DNA of 64,000 bases from Phorcus lineatus (Eukaryota > Mollusca > Gastropoda > Trochida > Trochidae): positions 21,245,748 to 21,309,747 of the forward strand of contig OV121082.1 in the NCBI GenBank assembly GCA_921293015.1, written 5' to 3'. The notes beneath the pieces are model-generated. The model had not been told where the DNA came from. It saw only the letters and a program-made list of their open reading frames with translations, and did no database searches. A program made the translations under genes and the position numbers. Shown here piece after piece: positions 1-14,600 of this stretch (positions within the stretch are counted from its first letter, which is position 1; each line of letters begins with the position of its first letter).

Positions 1-2600
1 AAGCAAAAGTTAATTATTATTTAAGGTGCTGGGACAGATTCTTTCTAATAGGATATATTTGTCTTGTTCTATTGACTTAATTATCATGCTCATGTTTTAT
101 AAGGGTTCATTTTAATTTCGTTTTTATTATATCTAAAGGCAATAATATTCCATGTCATAATCTAGGTTGTAATAGATATGTTTTGATAGCATTTACTTTT
201 GAAAAACTTGTGCCAATAATATGGACTTGGACATACAAATTATCTTTGACAGAATACGACAGTGTTGTTCCCTTGCCTGCATATCTTTCGAGGAACTATT
301 TTGCGTTGGTCATAAATTTTGATTGATCAGCAATTATTGAACTTGTGAAGGACTCAATGTTTAGCACAGTGTCATAAAGGAAACTTGGAGAGTGGGAATT
401 AATGATTTTATTTTTTGCTTTTGATGTAAAAGTTAAGTTATTCATTGATGGTAGCAGTACAAATGTTTTATATGAAAACTCTAAACTTTTTAGTGTTTTC
501 AATATCTAATAATTTTCTTCTTTTCTTTTGAAGTGAGAGTTGAGTTATTCATTCATTTGTAACAATCAAAGGATTTTTAAAGATTTATGGTCGAAGTTGT
601 GAATATTAAACTGGATGGAAAAATTGCAAGATTACTTTGATTCCAAAAAGAAAAATATCAGAGACTGTAAATTGTTGGTACAAATTTTTTATAGAAAACG
701 ATAAAGAATTAGATACATTTATATCAGTAAATAAACTTTTTTGAATTAAGTCAAACTCGAGTATCTCATTTTTTTAATTACACCTAATTCCAATGAATGA
801 TAGCTTTCCTTGTTTTCCTTTTGAAGTAATCACTCGCCAAATTTATTCTATTGCATTCATTTGTAACACATTCCATTGGAGCTTGAATAGATTGATTGTA
901 GTTATAACTTATAAAATTGTTTCACTTGAGATAAAATTGATTTTGTTTGAGGAAATCTTTTTTTTTGTAATGTTATTGCATGCTCGTTTGGTGCTAAAAA
1001 AAAAATTCAAGAGCTTAATTCATTTCAAAAGGTAGGCATTACAATAGGAATATTTCTTAAGAGGAATAGGAATCTTGCCTGTACATGTTGAAAACAACAT
1101 GATATTGTGCATTAACACATCAATACAATGATCGATGAAAGCTATCGTCTTGCATTCAAGCATGCTTCGAATCTGAATTAACCATCACCCAAGTCTTAAG
1201 TTGTCAGTGAAGAAGAAATGTGCACCCCCATGTCTTAAGTTGTCAGTGAAGAAGAAATGCGCACCCCCAAGTCTTAAGTTGTCAGTGAAGAAGAAATGCG
1301 CACCCCCAAGTCTTAAGTTGTCAGTGAAGAAGAAATGCGCACCCCCAAGTCTTAAGTTGTCAGTGAAGAAGAAATGCGCACCCCCATGTCTTAAGTTGTC
1401 AGTGAAGAAGAAATGCGCACCCCAAGTCTTAAGTTGTCAGTGAAGAAGAAATGTGCACCCCCATGTCTTAAGTTGTCAGTGAAGAAGAAATGCGCACCCC
1501 CAAGTCTTAAGTTGTCAGTGAAGAAGAAATGAGAAAGTTTTATATTTTTCAATAAAATATGAGAAACAGAAATGACGACAAAGGGATAGAAATAAATCTT
1601 TTATATAATTTTCCATGTATCCCCTTTTGAAATCTGACGGAGCAAAACTTCAGGGAGCAAAACTTCATGGTTCAGATTTGTAAAGGTTCCATTTCTGTTC
1701 TTCAAACTCTTTGATGAATAAATTTTGAATGTTACATTTATGATGGTCGTTATTCCTTTTTGTTGCTATAAAACTGTCCATTTATCCTCTGAAGCATTCT
1801 GGTAAGAAAAGTTCCCAAGATAATAATTCTGAATAGCCTTAAACTTAAAATCTTTGGGAGGATACAGACAAGACGTTCTTTTGGATCTTGAAGGTCGTTC
1901 TCTCCTTCAGAGCTTCTCAAGTAGTCAGTTTCTTCCCTTGTAACCTAACTAGCTCTGTTACAAGTGGACCACATTTCATGAAGCTTTCAAATCCCCTAGC
2001 AGCATAAACTTGCAACATGGATATATTCTTCAGTTTTACCTAATCAAATTTCATCCAACATCTCTGATTGACTTCAGTGCTGTAAGATTTGTAAGATGTG
2101 TGCAATGCACATGTGAAGGAACCTTACTCCTCACAAAGTTTATGGAAACAGATGGAATACTGATCAGGAAACAGGAATTTTGGTCAAGATTTTCAAAGCT
2201 AGATAGTCATGAGCCAGTGTTAAAGTATGGCGCTTATAGCAATCAAAATCAAGGTTCTGTATTTCTAGTCCAAAACACGCTCCACTGTCAACAGAGGTTA
2301 CCATAGTTGAAATGACTTTCATAACTTTTGGAGGAGAGGATGTTCAATGTAAAACTGCATGATAGTTTTTTTTCTCTTGATTTATCTTTATCCATGTCCA
2401 TTTCGACTCCAAAGAACTCTCATGACAAAAACTTGATGTACATAATTTATGGAGATTGGCAGATTGAAGATTGGAGGGTTAATTTCTTTTCATATTCATC
2501 AAGGACAGATTATTTTATACTTCTTTTTCATGTGAAAATGTGAATAAGAATTTAAGGGGGAAATATTTTAGAGATAATTTCAATATCTTTTACTTTTTCC
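1..2600. other. 5' flank / upstream intron, no coding gene seen
   Basis: AT-rich sequence with only short open frames that show no recognisable protein or splice signals fitting a gene. It contains the 39-bp minisatellite annotated separately. A 5' non-coding exon of the downstream + strand gene should lie here or further upstream, because the first ATG exon is preceded by a splice acceptor, but I could not place it. Confidence 0.5.
1194..1531. repeat. 39-bp minisatellite, about 8.7 copies
   Basis: Units beginning TCTTAAGTTGTCAGTGAAGA start at 1194, 1233, 1272, 1311, 1350, 1389, 1427, 1466 and 1505. All are 39 bp except one of 38 bp that lost a C. Copies differ at only a few sites (ATGTG/ATGCG, CATG/CAAG). 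Each unit holds a CTTAAG palindrome. Because 39 is a multiple of three, the array reads as a 13-residue peptide repeat without stops, but there is no start codon or splice context to suggest it is translated. Confidence 0.95.
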
Positions 2601-2602
2601 AG

Positions 2603-2607
2603 CTATA
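2603..2607 (+). other. 5' UTR remnant after a splice acceptor
   Basis: A pyrimidine-rich tract followed by AG at 2601-2602 lies five bases before the first ATG of the large + strand gene. This implies that the 5' UTR is split and that the promoter and first exon are upstream. The non-coding exon itself was not identified. Confidence 0.6.
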
Positions 2608-5600
2608 ATGGAGGAGAGTGATATGACAACAAGCCAAGATGGATCTTTCCTATCTCAGGACTCCGCTGGGACGGACAAGAGCAAAGCTCGAGGTAGGTCT
2701 TCTGGAATTTTCAGTCATTATCTCATATATGTAAAACAATTATTATAATTCATGCAAGGCAAATAGTATATAATTTAGATCATTCTTCAACTGAAGTTTG
2801 CAATGATATTGAAAAGACTACATTCTTCCTAGCTTTTAACATTGAATTTCAAACAACCGCACATCTACCGGTATCCACTTTCGTTTGACTTGGCTCATTA
2901 CGTGAACACGTGCACCGTCAAAAATCGTCTGTCTCAAACAAGAGGTATGCATGTACTTATTGGTCTCATAATAATTCTAAGGACATCATCTAATTAGAGT
3001 TGATATATCACCTTAAAAAAAAAAATGGTTTGATATAGCATACACAATGCTTTTGATTATACCATTAAAGCTTCAAGATTTTCCTTACATATGATGAGAC
3101 ATCGACAGTAAATTCATTTTCTATCACTGAAGTAATGCAAATATCAATATGATAAACCCTCTTTCACACTTCATGATAATGATATATATGACATCATGAT
3201 AATTGATATGACATCATGATAATGATATGACATCATGATAAAAATGTTTTTCATATAGATATGTATCCTTAAATCATCAATTTGAAATTGATCTGTTTTT
3301 TTTTTAATGCTTACCTGATATACTCTCCAAGCTCTGATTCTGTTACAAGAATCATTTTAACCCTTATCTTTCTAGAAAAAATTATCCTAAATTTTTATTA
3401 ATTCGTTAACACAATTTTCAACTCACTCAAAGAAAATATCTGACATCTTCCATGTGTGTTTTTTTATTTTCTTGAGAGGTGAGTTATACATCTTTCAACC
3501 TATTTCAGCTTCTACGAGTGTGTTTATCTACCCACCTGACTAGTTTATAAACAGCAAAGATGCTTTATAAACAATCCCGTTTGACTTAATTTTTTATCTA
3601 GCGGTCAATTATTTTGCAGAAATAAGCTAAATCTGAACACTGCAATTACCTCGTTATCTAATTGGATTATCATTAATATGATTACCTGTAACTCAATCAA
3701 GTGGAATTAATCAACCTGCAGATGAAAGCTTGAAGTAATCAAGTGTCAGAAAATCGGAGAATAAGTAAATGTAGACGGAGAACGTCAGGAGCTCATGCCT
3801 TTCCCATTTCTTTGAAGAATGAAATGTTGTTGAAAGCTCTGCCTGGCTTGGAAGATTTTAAAGATTGACTGGCCTAACATCTGTACAAGATCTGTTGCTT
3901 GTTTTGTAGTGTATTAGATGTTTTGAGTTTTTATTAGAATGATTCTGAGAATTGAATATTTTGCTCCTAAGTTATGTTTTTATCAAGGTTTGATGAGTGG
4001 ATGAAAGCTATCATTTCATCTGTTATTATTGTATCTTTATGAATATAATTAATGTGATCCATTTTTTTGGTCATCCTAACTGTTTGTTTTTATATTTCAT
4101 AATTTTGTCGACAACAGTGTAATTATTTCTATAAGTTCATTATTTAGACACATATTTATTTCTGTACTTTCAACTAATATTGAATTGAGAAATTTATTCT
4201 GTTGAGTGGGTTTTGATGGATTTTGGTACAATTTTTTGTAACTTTTTGCAGTAGTTTAAATATGTAATGGTTGTTTCATTGAATTTTGCCAGCAAATAGC
4301 AATTTCCACTAGCTATTACGTCAATATTGTTATAAAATTAATATTGATTGGAACCAAATCGTTTGAGGGACCAACCCACAGGAAACACGAATCACTGACA
4401 AAGGGAAAGTAATCGAGGATTGACGCCTCTTTACAACAGGCAGTTGCAGTTAAGGGGTCAACAGGTGCAAATTCTGTGATAAATCTGTATTGCAGAGATT
4501 AAAAATTAAACCCTGCTTTATTACGTGTAAGTTAATTTAATTATCTTGGATTTGGAGAGCAGTAAAATGTTGTTGTTTTACTTTGCTTGGGTAAAATTCA
4601 GAAAAGAAACTATCATTTGAATTATGAGTTGATTACAGGCAAATAAACAGCCAAAAAGAAAAAATTCACGAATTCAAGAATACTAAAACACCAAGGCAAG
4701 GAAATTTGCTAACAAAACTCTTTAAAAATTGTGGTTGAATAGGTTGAAAGGATTTCTTAAATGTTAAGTACAAAATGTATATTTTACAATTAAAATTTTA
4801 ATTTGTAATAACAAATTTACGATTGGTAAACAAAATGTTTTTTAATTTAGCTGATAATATAAAAAAAATATGTTTAACATATTTGATTCTTTAAAAATGT
4901 TGAACTTAAAGCTTGAAGGTTTATACACAAAAAAAGACTTCAGTTATCAAATATGAGGTTGCAGACGCCTACAAGAGTTTTTATCAAGTTTCGAAATGAA
5001 GTTGGCAAGTTTGTGGAACCCATTGCTCGTACCTTTCCGCTTGTACCTTGCATTCGGAGCTCTCTTATTGGAACCATTATCTTATCACGGCATGCATTAC
5101 TTGCATTCTCTAGGCCCGTTTACACGAAAACATCAGTTTAGTCAACCCCAACAGATGTGCTTTATCACCATCAATCTTTGTTTCCACTTCAAAAGTGAAA
5201 AGTTGAAATGACCTTGTTTAAAAAAACAAGCAGACAGTAAGAAAATTGGTCAGAGCGTCGGTATGGTAACCAACTTTTTACCTCAAAAGGTGTAACACGA
5301 GTCTATCAGCATTTCAATTAAAACCATATATTTCTCAGTGTCAGTTTGGCAACGGATCAAACTGGCAATTATAACAAACATGTTTACGGTTGGAACTGTC
5401 TGATCCAACAGAGATAGGAGGATCCTTCATTAACAGAGGCGGCAGCCATTTTGGATTCTGGCTCAGGTCAGAAGGAGAATAGGTATTGGTTACTTCTGGA
5501 TCGGAATTAAGCCCATCAAGTGCATGCATGCTTGGGGAGAGAGGTTGGGGATAATCAAGGACAGTTTAGACGAGGGAGGGTCTGCAGAGAAAGTTCTTCA

Positions 5601-8600
5601 AAACAGGAACCAACTTTCTCAACTGGCATTTGACTCCAACTGTTCGGATGTACCTCTTTTAATCAGCTTTTTGGAAACATTTCAAATATTTGTTTTCAAA
5701 CTTGAATGCTATTGGTTCAGAAAGCTGACAATTGGTTCAGGACTCCTTGATATATGGGAGACTGCAAGACTGGAACCATCGCACCAGTTTGCTTTCTGTC
5801 AGACGATTTCAAAGACGAAGCACTTGAAGTTTTGTCTCGTCTGTCCATCTGTTTGTCTTTTCATCTGCTGTGATCTGCTGCCAAGCAGGTAAAAGACTCT
5901 TGTTGTGTCTGTGTGAGGAAAGAGTGGAAGTATGACTATAATTCAGGAAAGTCAAAATGGCTGGCAGACAGATGACCTTGACATGACATTTTATATACTT
6001 TTAAGATGTCATTGAACTCAAGAAGGTCTTAGATGTTTTGAGTGTTTTGAGTTCTTGCAAGTGCTGTTCACTGTTTTGAGAAAACTGTTTTCTTTCACTC
6101 AGTTGTTATTTTTGAATTCTCAGGCTTTTCATGGGAGCTTTTAGTGCTTATGGTTCAAGAAGCTTTTAAATCTTCAGTGTTTATGATTGTATTTGAGAGG
6201 CAAAGTTCATGGGGGATATACCGCTAATGACCTAATAACCTTCCATGATTCCTTATAGTGTAGAGAGAGTCCGCAATTGGAAAGGACAAGAAGTTGGAGA
6301 TTTATCAGGAAGTTGCAGAATACAGTGACTGATATTTTCTTTTCTTTTCTTAAATTAATAATGTTAGACTCTTAAAATCAGTTTTCATTTATTTCAGGAT
6401 CATCCCCAAAACAAAGTCGTGACAGTTCAGGTGACGAATCACCCGATGACGTCATCACATCGCCCGACGTCAGTCCTTCTGTGAATGTGGATGATCTTCA
6501 AAAGCGAATAACCGAGAGTTTCAGTCGGAAACTTCAAGAGTGGGAGCGGATAAAATACCGCCGCGACACGAAAGAAGGAAGTCCTGAGATAGAAAGAAAA
6601 GGAAGTAAGAGTCGGAAGGACGAGCGACAGAAGAGCAAGAAGTCGCGGGAGGAAAAGGAGAAAGAGAAGATGGAGAGACAGAGAGAGAGAGACCTTCAGA
6701 AAGTGGAACGGGAACAGATCAAACTGGAGAAGGAGAAGATGAGGCTGGAGAAAGAACGTCTCCGAGCGTTGGAACGCGAGGCCAAACTGGAGAAGATGAA
6801 AGGGAGGCTGAGTCAATCAGATGATGGATCATACAGAAACCCAATCATAAGTCCCATGGCGGAGTACAAGGTCACCGCAGATTTTGCCCGAAAGCTCCAC
6901 GAATGGGAGCTGATGAAGGGACTGTCACATGACATCTCCACCGCTATTTATCTTGAGGCGCAGAAACGAAGTTTACAGCAGTCAAAAGAGGCACAAGATA
7001 CTCAGACAGTGAAGTCCGAACCTCAGACGACCCAGAGGTCACAAGATGGTGCCACTGGAGGTCAAGTTCCAACCCCCTCACCTCCAGACGTGCGCCCAAA
7101 ATCTGGAAAACCTCCACCCCTCACGCTTCATCCCTATTGGGATTCTCCCGAAGAGACGTCCCCAATCGAGCGATCATCTGAGACAAGTGTCGGGGACGAT
7201 AATACCAGCGCGACAGATGAAAGCACCACTGTGATCAAGTCAAACATTGCCAGGTAAGTGTACTTTTTACTTGTAAAAATAATCAAATATCATCAGATGC
7301 AATGAATCATAGATCAACTTTATATTATAATCATTTCATTCAGGACTTGCAAACTTTAATGGACATCAAAATCGTTTGGATTTTTTTTAAATTGAAGGGT
7401 TACCTACTTTCTATGGAATGTAAATGTGTATCGACATTCACCTATCTTTAAGCATAACTTATTATGTAACAGAAAACAGAAGGTATGAAATAGATTGTTT
7501 GTAATGATGTATCAACAGTTTATAATGTATATCACTTGTGAAGTTTTCAATGTATAATAAACTTTCATGATTAGTGTTTTTAGAAAAAAAATTATTTTGT
7601 TCTTCAATCCAAGATGTTGATAAATATGACACTTATGAAGTCTTTGGATATAATAATTGAAACAAAAGGAGAATAATATTAATAAATTGATTTTAATGAT
7701 TTTGCGATTAGTTTAGGTTTAATTCTTTCTGTTTTAACAATTTTATTCTTTAACATTTAAAGAATTTCTTGTCATTGTAGTTTTTTTTGAAATTTTTTTC
7801 AAGAATATAAACAAATTTCCAACTTTGTATTCAGTCAGTACAAACAGTCATTTATAAATCAAGCTGAAAAATCACATTTTGTTTTTTTCTAATTTTAAAT
7901 GTTAAAAGAAATCATGTTTATACACTTGTCAGCTTAAAACATATTGAGCAATATTTCAGCTTAAAGTTCTTGATGTAAGTTTTGATAAATTTTGTGAAAA
8001 AGTTGCACATTTGTGAAATTTATTTCAATCACTGAAAATTATTATATTACCTTTAGTAAATATTTTTCACTGTAGCTATCTAGTACCTATATGAGTGTGA
8101 TACTAGCATTATAATATGTTGATGTTTTACCTACCTTTATACCTATACAAGTGTGTGAATAGTTAGACGATCCTATATCTCTTATAGATAAGTAGATAGA
8201 ATCTGATGAGAAGGTTTTGCTATAAAAATTATCATTTTACACTCACAATAACATGTTTAGCATAATAAATATTATTTATATTATATTCAAGTTATATTAA
8301 AAATATTCAATATGCTAATAAAAAATTCCTGCAAAAATATGTCTTTGATGGCTACAGATTACTATTCCATTCAAATATGTTTATTTGTTAGAAAAAATTA
8401 AAGATGATAATCCCTTTATAACAAATATGTCTCAGTTTAAAGAAGTAAGTAAACTTTTAATTTCTTGACTTTTTTCCTAAATTTTTTTGACAGTGCTATG
8501 TTATTATCTTTCTGAAGTGCCGTTATTTCTCCGATTGACACTGCAATATGTATAAATATGTATATGCTTTATATATCACTTCAGATATGCTATAAAACTC

Positions 8601-11600
8601 TTTTCGGCAATAGTATATATACCATTTGGTACTGATAATTCTCTTCGACAGTGCTATAAACCTATCTTAGGAAGCTTTGGTCTCCCCTAAGGTATATTTT
8701 AATGCAAAGCTTTGTGTAAGTTAGACACATTTCGGTTGAGCTTAAATCATCAAGTGTGTAAGATGGTAAAGTTTCTACAGCAAAACCTTCTTCCTCACCA
8801 GCATTAATCAATAATCAAAGTCCAGGTAACTCTCAGGTAAATTTCTCATCAATCTATTGAACGCCTTTGATTGCCGACAACATGAACTTGGTCGACAAGA
8901 AATCTCTGATCTCTTAATGGATGAGCAAGAATGTTCCAATCCATTAATGCCAAATAACTGTTCATAATGGAGTAATAAAACAGGTGTGACACTTGAATAA
9001 TGTCAGTGGCACACCTGGATAAAATACCTTACCTCGTTAACAGGTGTGAAATCGAAAGCCATATCATTCAAATAAAAGCCATTAACAGGATATTCAGAAT
9101 CCTATTACAGTGAAGGTTAATTGTCAAATTACCTTTTTCCATGTAAAAGAGAGTGTTTTAGCACATTTCCTTGGCTATAATAAACTTTCAAATGTATAAG
9201 TACAATGTGTACCAAATATAAATTGATTTAAAAGTATTATTAACCATTTGAAAGATTTTATGATCCGTAAACATTTTTGTGTATTTCCTGTTTTATTTTA
9301 CATTTTTGATGATTTGAAAATCATACTTGGAAACAAAAATCATGTTTGACATTTGTCAGATAGGATTAAGTGTATATCTGTTAAAGTATAAGTTATGTTA
9401 CACAAATACCTGGACTTTTATATTGATTAATGTGACATATATATATATATATATCTATTGAATGAAATATGTAAAATTAATTCATAACTATCTTGAGAGA
9501 GCAACTTGAAATGTTGTCAAATGTGGTTATTTTTAGTCAATATTTTGACAAAAAGTTTCTTTCCCTTTTGTAATAATCATGATATTAGGGGTTTATGAAA
9601 CCTAGTGAGATAGAAAGAAATTTTTCAGAGTTTAAAAACCCATTCACCCCGAATCACAAATTTCACTCGTTGCCTAAAACGATGTAAACTTCTAATGCAA
9701 AGCAATATTACTGCTAGTACAGTAAAACACCCCCATTTCAGCCTTGTAGACATTAACCCTTTCCAAGCTGTTTTTATAATGCAATTCTCAAATAGATAAT
9801 TCTTATGACTCAGAATTTCATTTTTTATGCAAATGATTAGTAACAGAGCCCTATAAGAAAGAACTAGATGAAACAGTTGAAATGTAAAAAATGTAATCAA
9901 CCAAACACTCCTTTTTGTGCAACTATCGACTGATTTCGGTACTCTTAAAGTACACGTTTGACAGATTGCAACCCGATGAACAGATTTTAAATTTAATATT
10001 TTTTATGCACCATTGTATGATCCTTGAAGAAAATGGACTTGTCCAATCAATATTGAATGTTTAGTCAATTATTCATGTGAACGATGGTCGTTTTCAATAA
10101 TGATTTCAGAATTGCTACTCTTATCCCAGATGCTTAGTTTGAAATTATCAGTTTCGTTAGTAGACCAAATACCTGAGGGTTTAGAAAAGGTTTAAACTGC
10201 TGCAAGGCAGAAATGGGAGCTTCTTGCGAGGAGCCTTTAGTGCAGATTTTGCCTCTCATGTAAATCATCATTATATAAACATATAGCAAGCCTCTGTGTG
10301 ATGTTTGTAGTCGTAGAAAAGTCTATATACCTTCTCCATATATCAAGTATAACCTAGTGTCATTACGTTTTTATTTTCTCAATTATAGTCTTTCTTTATT
10401 TGTCCCGTCCCTCAAGAAGGCATGCCTGTTGAATCCCTCACTAGGTGGCGCTGCTACCGGGTCAATGGGGTCATGTCTTCGTGTGGAATGTGCACTAACA
10501 CGCCTTTGATTCTGATTTCCGTATTCAGTGTCGATTCATTTGACAGTCTGGAAAGAGCAAATGTACAACTCCTGGAGGAACTGCAGCGTAAGGAGCTTGA
10601 GTATGCAGCGATTCAGGAAGAGGTGCAGGATCTAAACTCGAAGCTGTCACGAGTTCGGGAAGAACATGCCACGGAGATTGGTACTGGAGCCCTTCAGCTT
10701 TTCTGTGAGAACTTTCATCAAGAGATACTATTGACACATACTGGAATGAGTGTTGCATGAGAGAGAAAATGGGTTGTTACCATGGCAACAATAAATTGGC
10801 ATTTTTGTGAATTTGTCGATCTGTTGGGGAGGGAGAAACGAAATTTGTGCATCAATCGTTGGTGCATGGAGATGTTTATATCTGAAAATTATCATTCAAT
10901 TTCTCAAATTGTGAAAAAGAGGTGATTTTGAAAAATGTTTGCTGGAGAGTTTGGATAATTTTTGTATTTGGTTTAAAAGGAATAATGAAAAAATTTTCAG
11001 TGGATCAATAGTATCCCTTTTTTCATTTGACCAAATAAAAAAGAAGTAATTCTGCTAGTTTTTTTTGGTGTCGGGCTGGTTTAACTGAGACATCTTTTGG
11101 ATAAAGAAATGAAAATGCATAATATATTCTTCTGTTTTAAATGATTAAATTTCAGTACCACATATTATATAGATATATTTTCAATCACCTCATTTTGAAC
11201 ATTCTCTCCCAACAGAGGTAGCTCTGTCATTAATTCCTATACAACCTCTGTCTTATTAGGTTTCTCAGGCTTTAGACAGTTTCTCCTACCGGCGATAAAT
11301 TGCAACTTAAACTACTTTGTATTATTTCGTCCAATGAATATACCGAATGCATGAATAACATATTTGTAGTCATAGGCCTATGCAATGATGCAGTCGCAAA
11401 ACGAGGCTTATGTGTTCTGTATAGACGACTCAAAGTGCAAGGTGCATATTCATATAAAATTTAGCTTTTGCAAAGCTTCCGGAAATAACTTAATCTGATT
11501 CGAATGATAAATTTTAAAACGGCGTCGCTGATTGCACGACTAACTTTGATTGCATCCAATCAATGCTCTACATTTCGTGCCCGAAAAAGCTGCGTATTAA

Positions 11601-14600
11601 GACAGAGTTTGTATAGAACTTCATGACAGAGTTATCTCTGTTGGAAGAGAATGTGTTTTGAAAGAAACATTTCTTTTTTTTTGGTCAAGTATATATATTT
11701 CTGACATTATCATAAATCATTCTTTTTTATTCAAGGACAACACAATAGTAGTTTTCCATATCAATTCGTTTCATCCTTTCACCAAACCTATTTACAAAAA
11801 TTGTCACTGTTTTCAAGAAATGTTTTTCGTCCGTTCGAAATTAACTTCAAGTTGTGTATAGTTCATTTGACATCATATTGGTTTCATAGGTAATACACAC
11901 CTGAATGATAACTGCATGATTATTTTTTTTACAAAATGTCATTTTCAGTTCCTCTTTATCTCATACCCATAGCTCTCTTCCCCCGCATGGCAATTTAGAT
12001 AGGTATTTAGTATTTCCTCTCAAAATTTCTTGTTCAATGACATGTAACAAGGTTATTATGTTTTGAAATAATTTTTTTGAAATACTGACATCTTCCCCTG
12101 CTTGGTTTTAAATTGCACCAGTTTCTATCACTGGCTAATTCAAACCTTGCTGCCAACCAGTCAAAATTCATGTTTTGAGTGCAGCGACTTCTTTGGCGAA
12201 AAGTTGCAATTCTCATATGATTTATCATCGGACTATCGGCATCTGTCGCAGCAGACTTGGGACAAGCACAGAAAAGTACACAAAAAGCAGCAAGGCATAT
12301 CTTATCAAGTCATTGGGGCTGGTGTGATAATAGGCCATGCACGGGAAGATGACCCATAGTATAGGCATAGCATAGGCACCAGTGGCAGATCTAGGGAGAG
12401 CCTTACCCCCTTTTGGTATTTAATCTAAAAAATCACACTTTAAATGTAAAAGCCCCATTTCAGTAGGTAGACCCCCCTTTAGAAAAATCTGAATCTGCCA
12501 CTGATAAAAATAAATGTTCACTTTCATGCATTCAATGTAGGTTATATTTTTATTTCTAACCCAGTGCCAAGATATAAATTTTTGTTTTTGTTTCAATGGT
12601 TATTTCCACATTATGATTCATTAATTGGCATGAAGATTTTATGATTGTTTTCTAAATAAGATTAATGATGATTTATAAATCAGCACTTTCAGTTAATATG
12701 AGATTTATCATTTAACCATATTCTGTTTCATTATTCATTTTGATCTAAGTTCTGTTTTTTTCACTATCACATTATTCTTTACGTCATTTTCTTTATTTCT
12801 AACTGTAAAGATTTTATTAGCATGGACATTAGGGTAAGGGAGATAACTCTCAGGGCATGATGAATCATTTATACTATTAAAATGACAACTATTCACAGAT
12901 ATAGGAAACTTCAGTTGATCACCACGACACAATAATATCATATCACATCACAGCGCCAAGATAGTAACAATTTCTTTGGATAAAAAAATCATGTCGCAGA
13001 ATATTAAACACCTTCTTATGTTGAATTAATCTTTTCCCCTTACAGCCCGATACCGAAAGCAACTCCAGTCTGCTGCAGCTAGTTCACCAGAAGCTATACG
13101 AGTGGAAGTCGGACAGCTTGAATCTACTGTGGTAGATCTCGAGGATAAAATCAAACAGCTAGAGGGAGTTGGGGAAAAGCTTGCCGAGTCAATGGAGACT
13201 GCTGCCGTGAGTTTAAAGGGGGATAACTCTTATTATGTTCATGATAAAGTCAGGATTCAGCAGGAAGATGGTTTATTGATTAACAACTTATTTATTGTGG
13301 GTAAAATTTTGTGGGTAAACTATTATCATGCAATGGATGTTACTCTGCACCCCAACGAAAACCCTTGGATCTGCCTTTGGGTAGAAGATGTAGGTGACAG
13401 TAGAAGCCCTGCCCCTGACCGTGTGTGTTGTGTTTCCAGGTGGGCAAGTGGCAGAGTATCGAGGGTGAGGAGCTGGTCAGTGTCCAGCTGATGGAACTGG
13501 TGGAGCAGATGAGGGTCATGCTGCTACAGGCCTCACAGTCTCGTGAGTTGATTATTGCCGTGTTTCTTCATTAAGGGTATGCCGGTCTTGAAAAGAGGCC
13601 CGGTCTTGTGGAGACCCTGGCCAGTTAAAGAGTTGTGTTCCTGCATTTTGGACAGCTGGTTGGTTTATCCTTCAAAAGGATAACACAGGCCTGTCTCAAA
13701 TTGACAAGAGTCTTGGATTTATGCTTTGGCTGAGGTTGTCTTTGAAAGAACTGGACATCAAATCCTCAAACTCAGCCAAAAAAGTAAACTGAATACATTG
13801 ATTTTTATTGGTGTGTTCCTTTTCCTTAAAACCATGCAGTGTTATAATAGGTAAATGCTGTTCACTACAGCAAACACGATTATAGATATGCAAGACTAAA
13901 GATGACAAACTAATTTTACATTCTAAGAAAGCATTCTCTAAAACGAGGTATCATTATTCATTCCCCTTTCCCCTTTGGGTTTGAAGCACTGTGATACTTC
14001 TTTGTATGCTTTTGAATTTCAATATGAATTGATGTTGAAACTGAAGCTTGCCACCTAATGTTGTTGTGGGTTCCTCTGTTCAGGTGAAGCCTCTCAGAAG
14101 TCGTCTGCTCTACACAACTTTGAGAAACTCTACAGTCAGGCCATGCAGCTCCAGGTCCAGGTAAGGGAGATAACTCTCATTTGGTTTGTTGAGTTGTCAT
14201 ATGTTTCTGATAGTGAGTACTAAGCTGTTAACTTATTTTAAATGATATCCCCCGACGTTGACACAACTCTCTCCATTGTTCCTGACTCTGATTCCCCCAT
14301 TCTTCCTTTCCTCTTTCAATCTTCCTGACAATAACCTAAGCCAATCTTCCTGACAATGACCACACTCAATCTTCCTAATCATTTCACCAGTCATCACATC
14401 TGCGAACTTATCAAATTCTAATTCAAGCCGATGTTCTTGACCGTCCAACAATAGTTATTGACCAAAAATACATCCACTGTTTCTTACCATAACTCCACCC
14501 CATGACCATTACACCAGTATTTGACTATAACTTGATCACTGAAGTAACTCCATCAACTGACCATAACTCCATCCACTGACCATAACTCCACCCACTGAAG

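Noticed and set aside
1201-1443. 80-codon ORF across the minisatellite
   Set aside because: It is a by-product of a 39-bp repeat; no ATG context or splice sites are present, and the array extends beyond the ORF.
5341-5892. Pair of ORFs in intron 1 of the coiled-coil gene, slightly GC-richer than surroundings
   Set aside because: There is no recognisable protein, no fitting splice pair and no periodic codon signal that I could see.
6439-6816. 125-codon minus-strand ORF rich in Leu/Phe
   Set aside because: It is antisense to the Lys/Glu-rich helix of the spliced + strand gene, a typical mirror ORF.
12102-12359. 85-codon + strand ORF before the 124-bp MITE
   Set aside because: No domain or splice support is seen; it ends next to a repeat and is probably chance.
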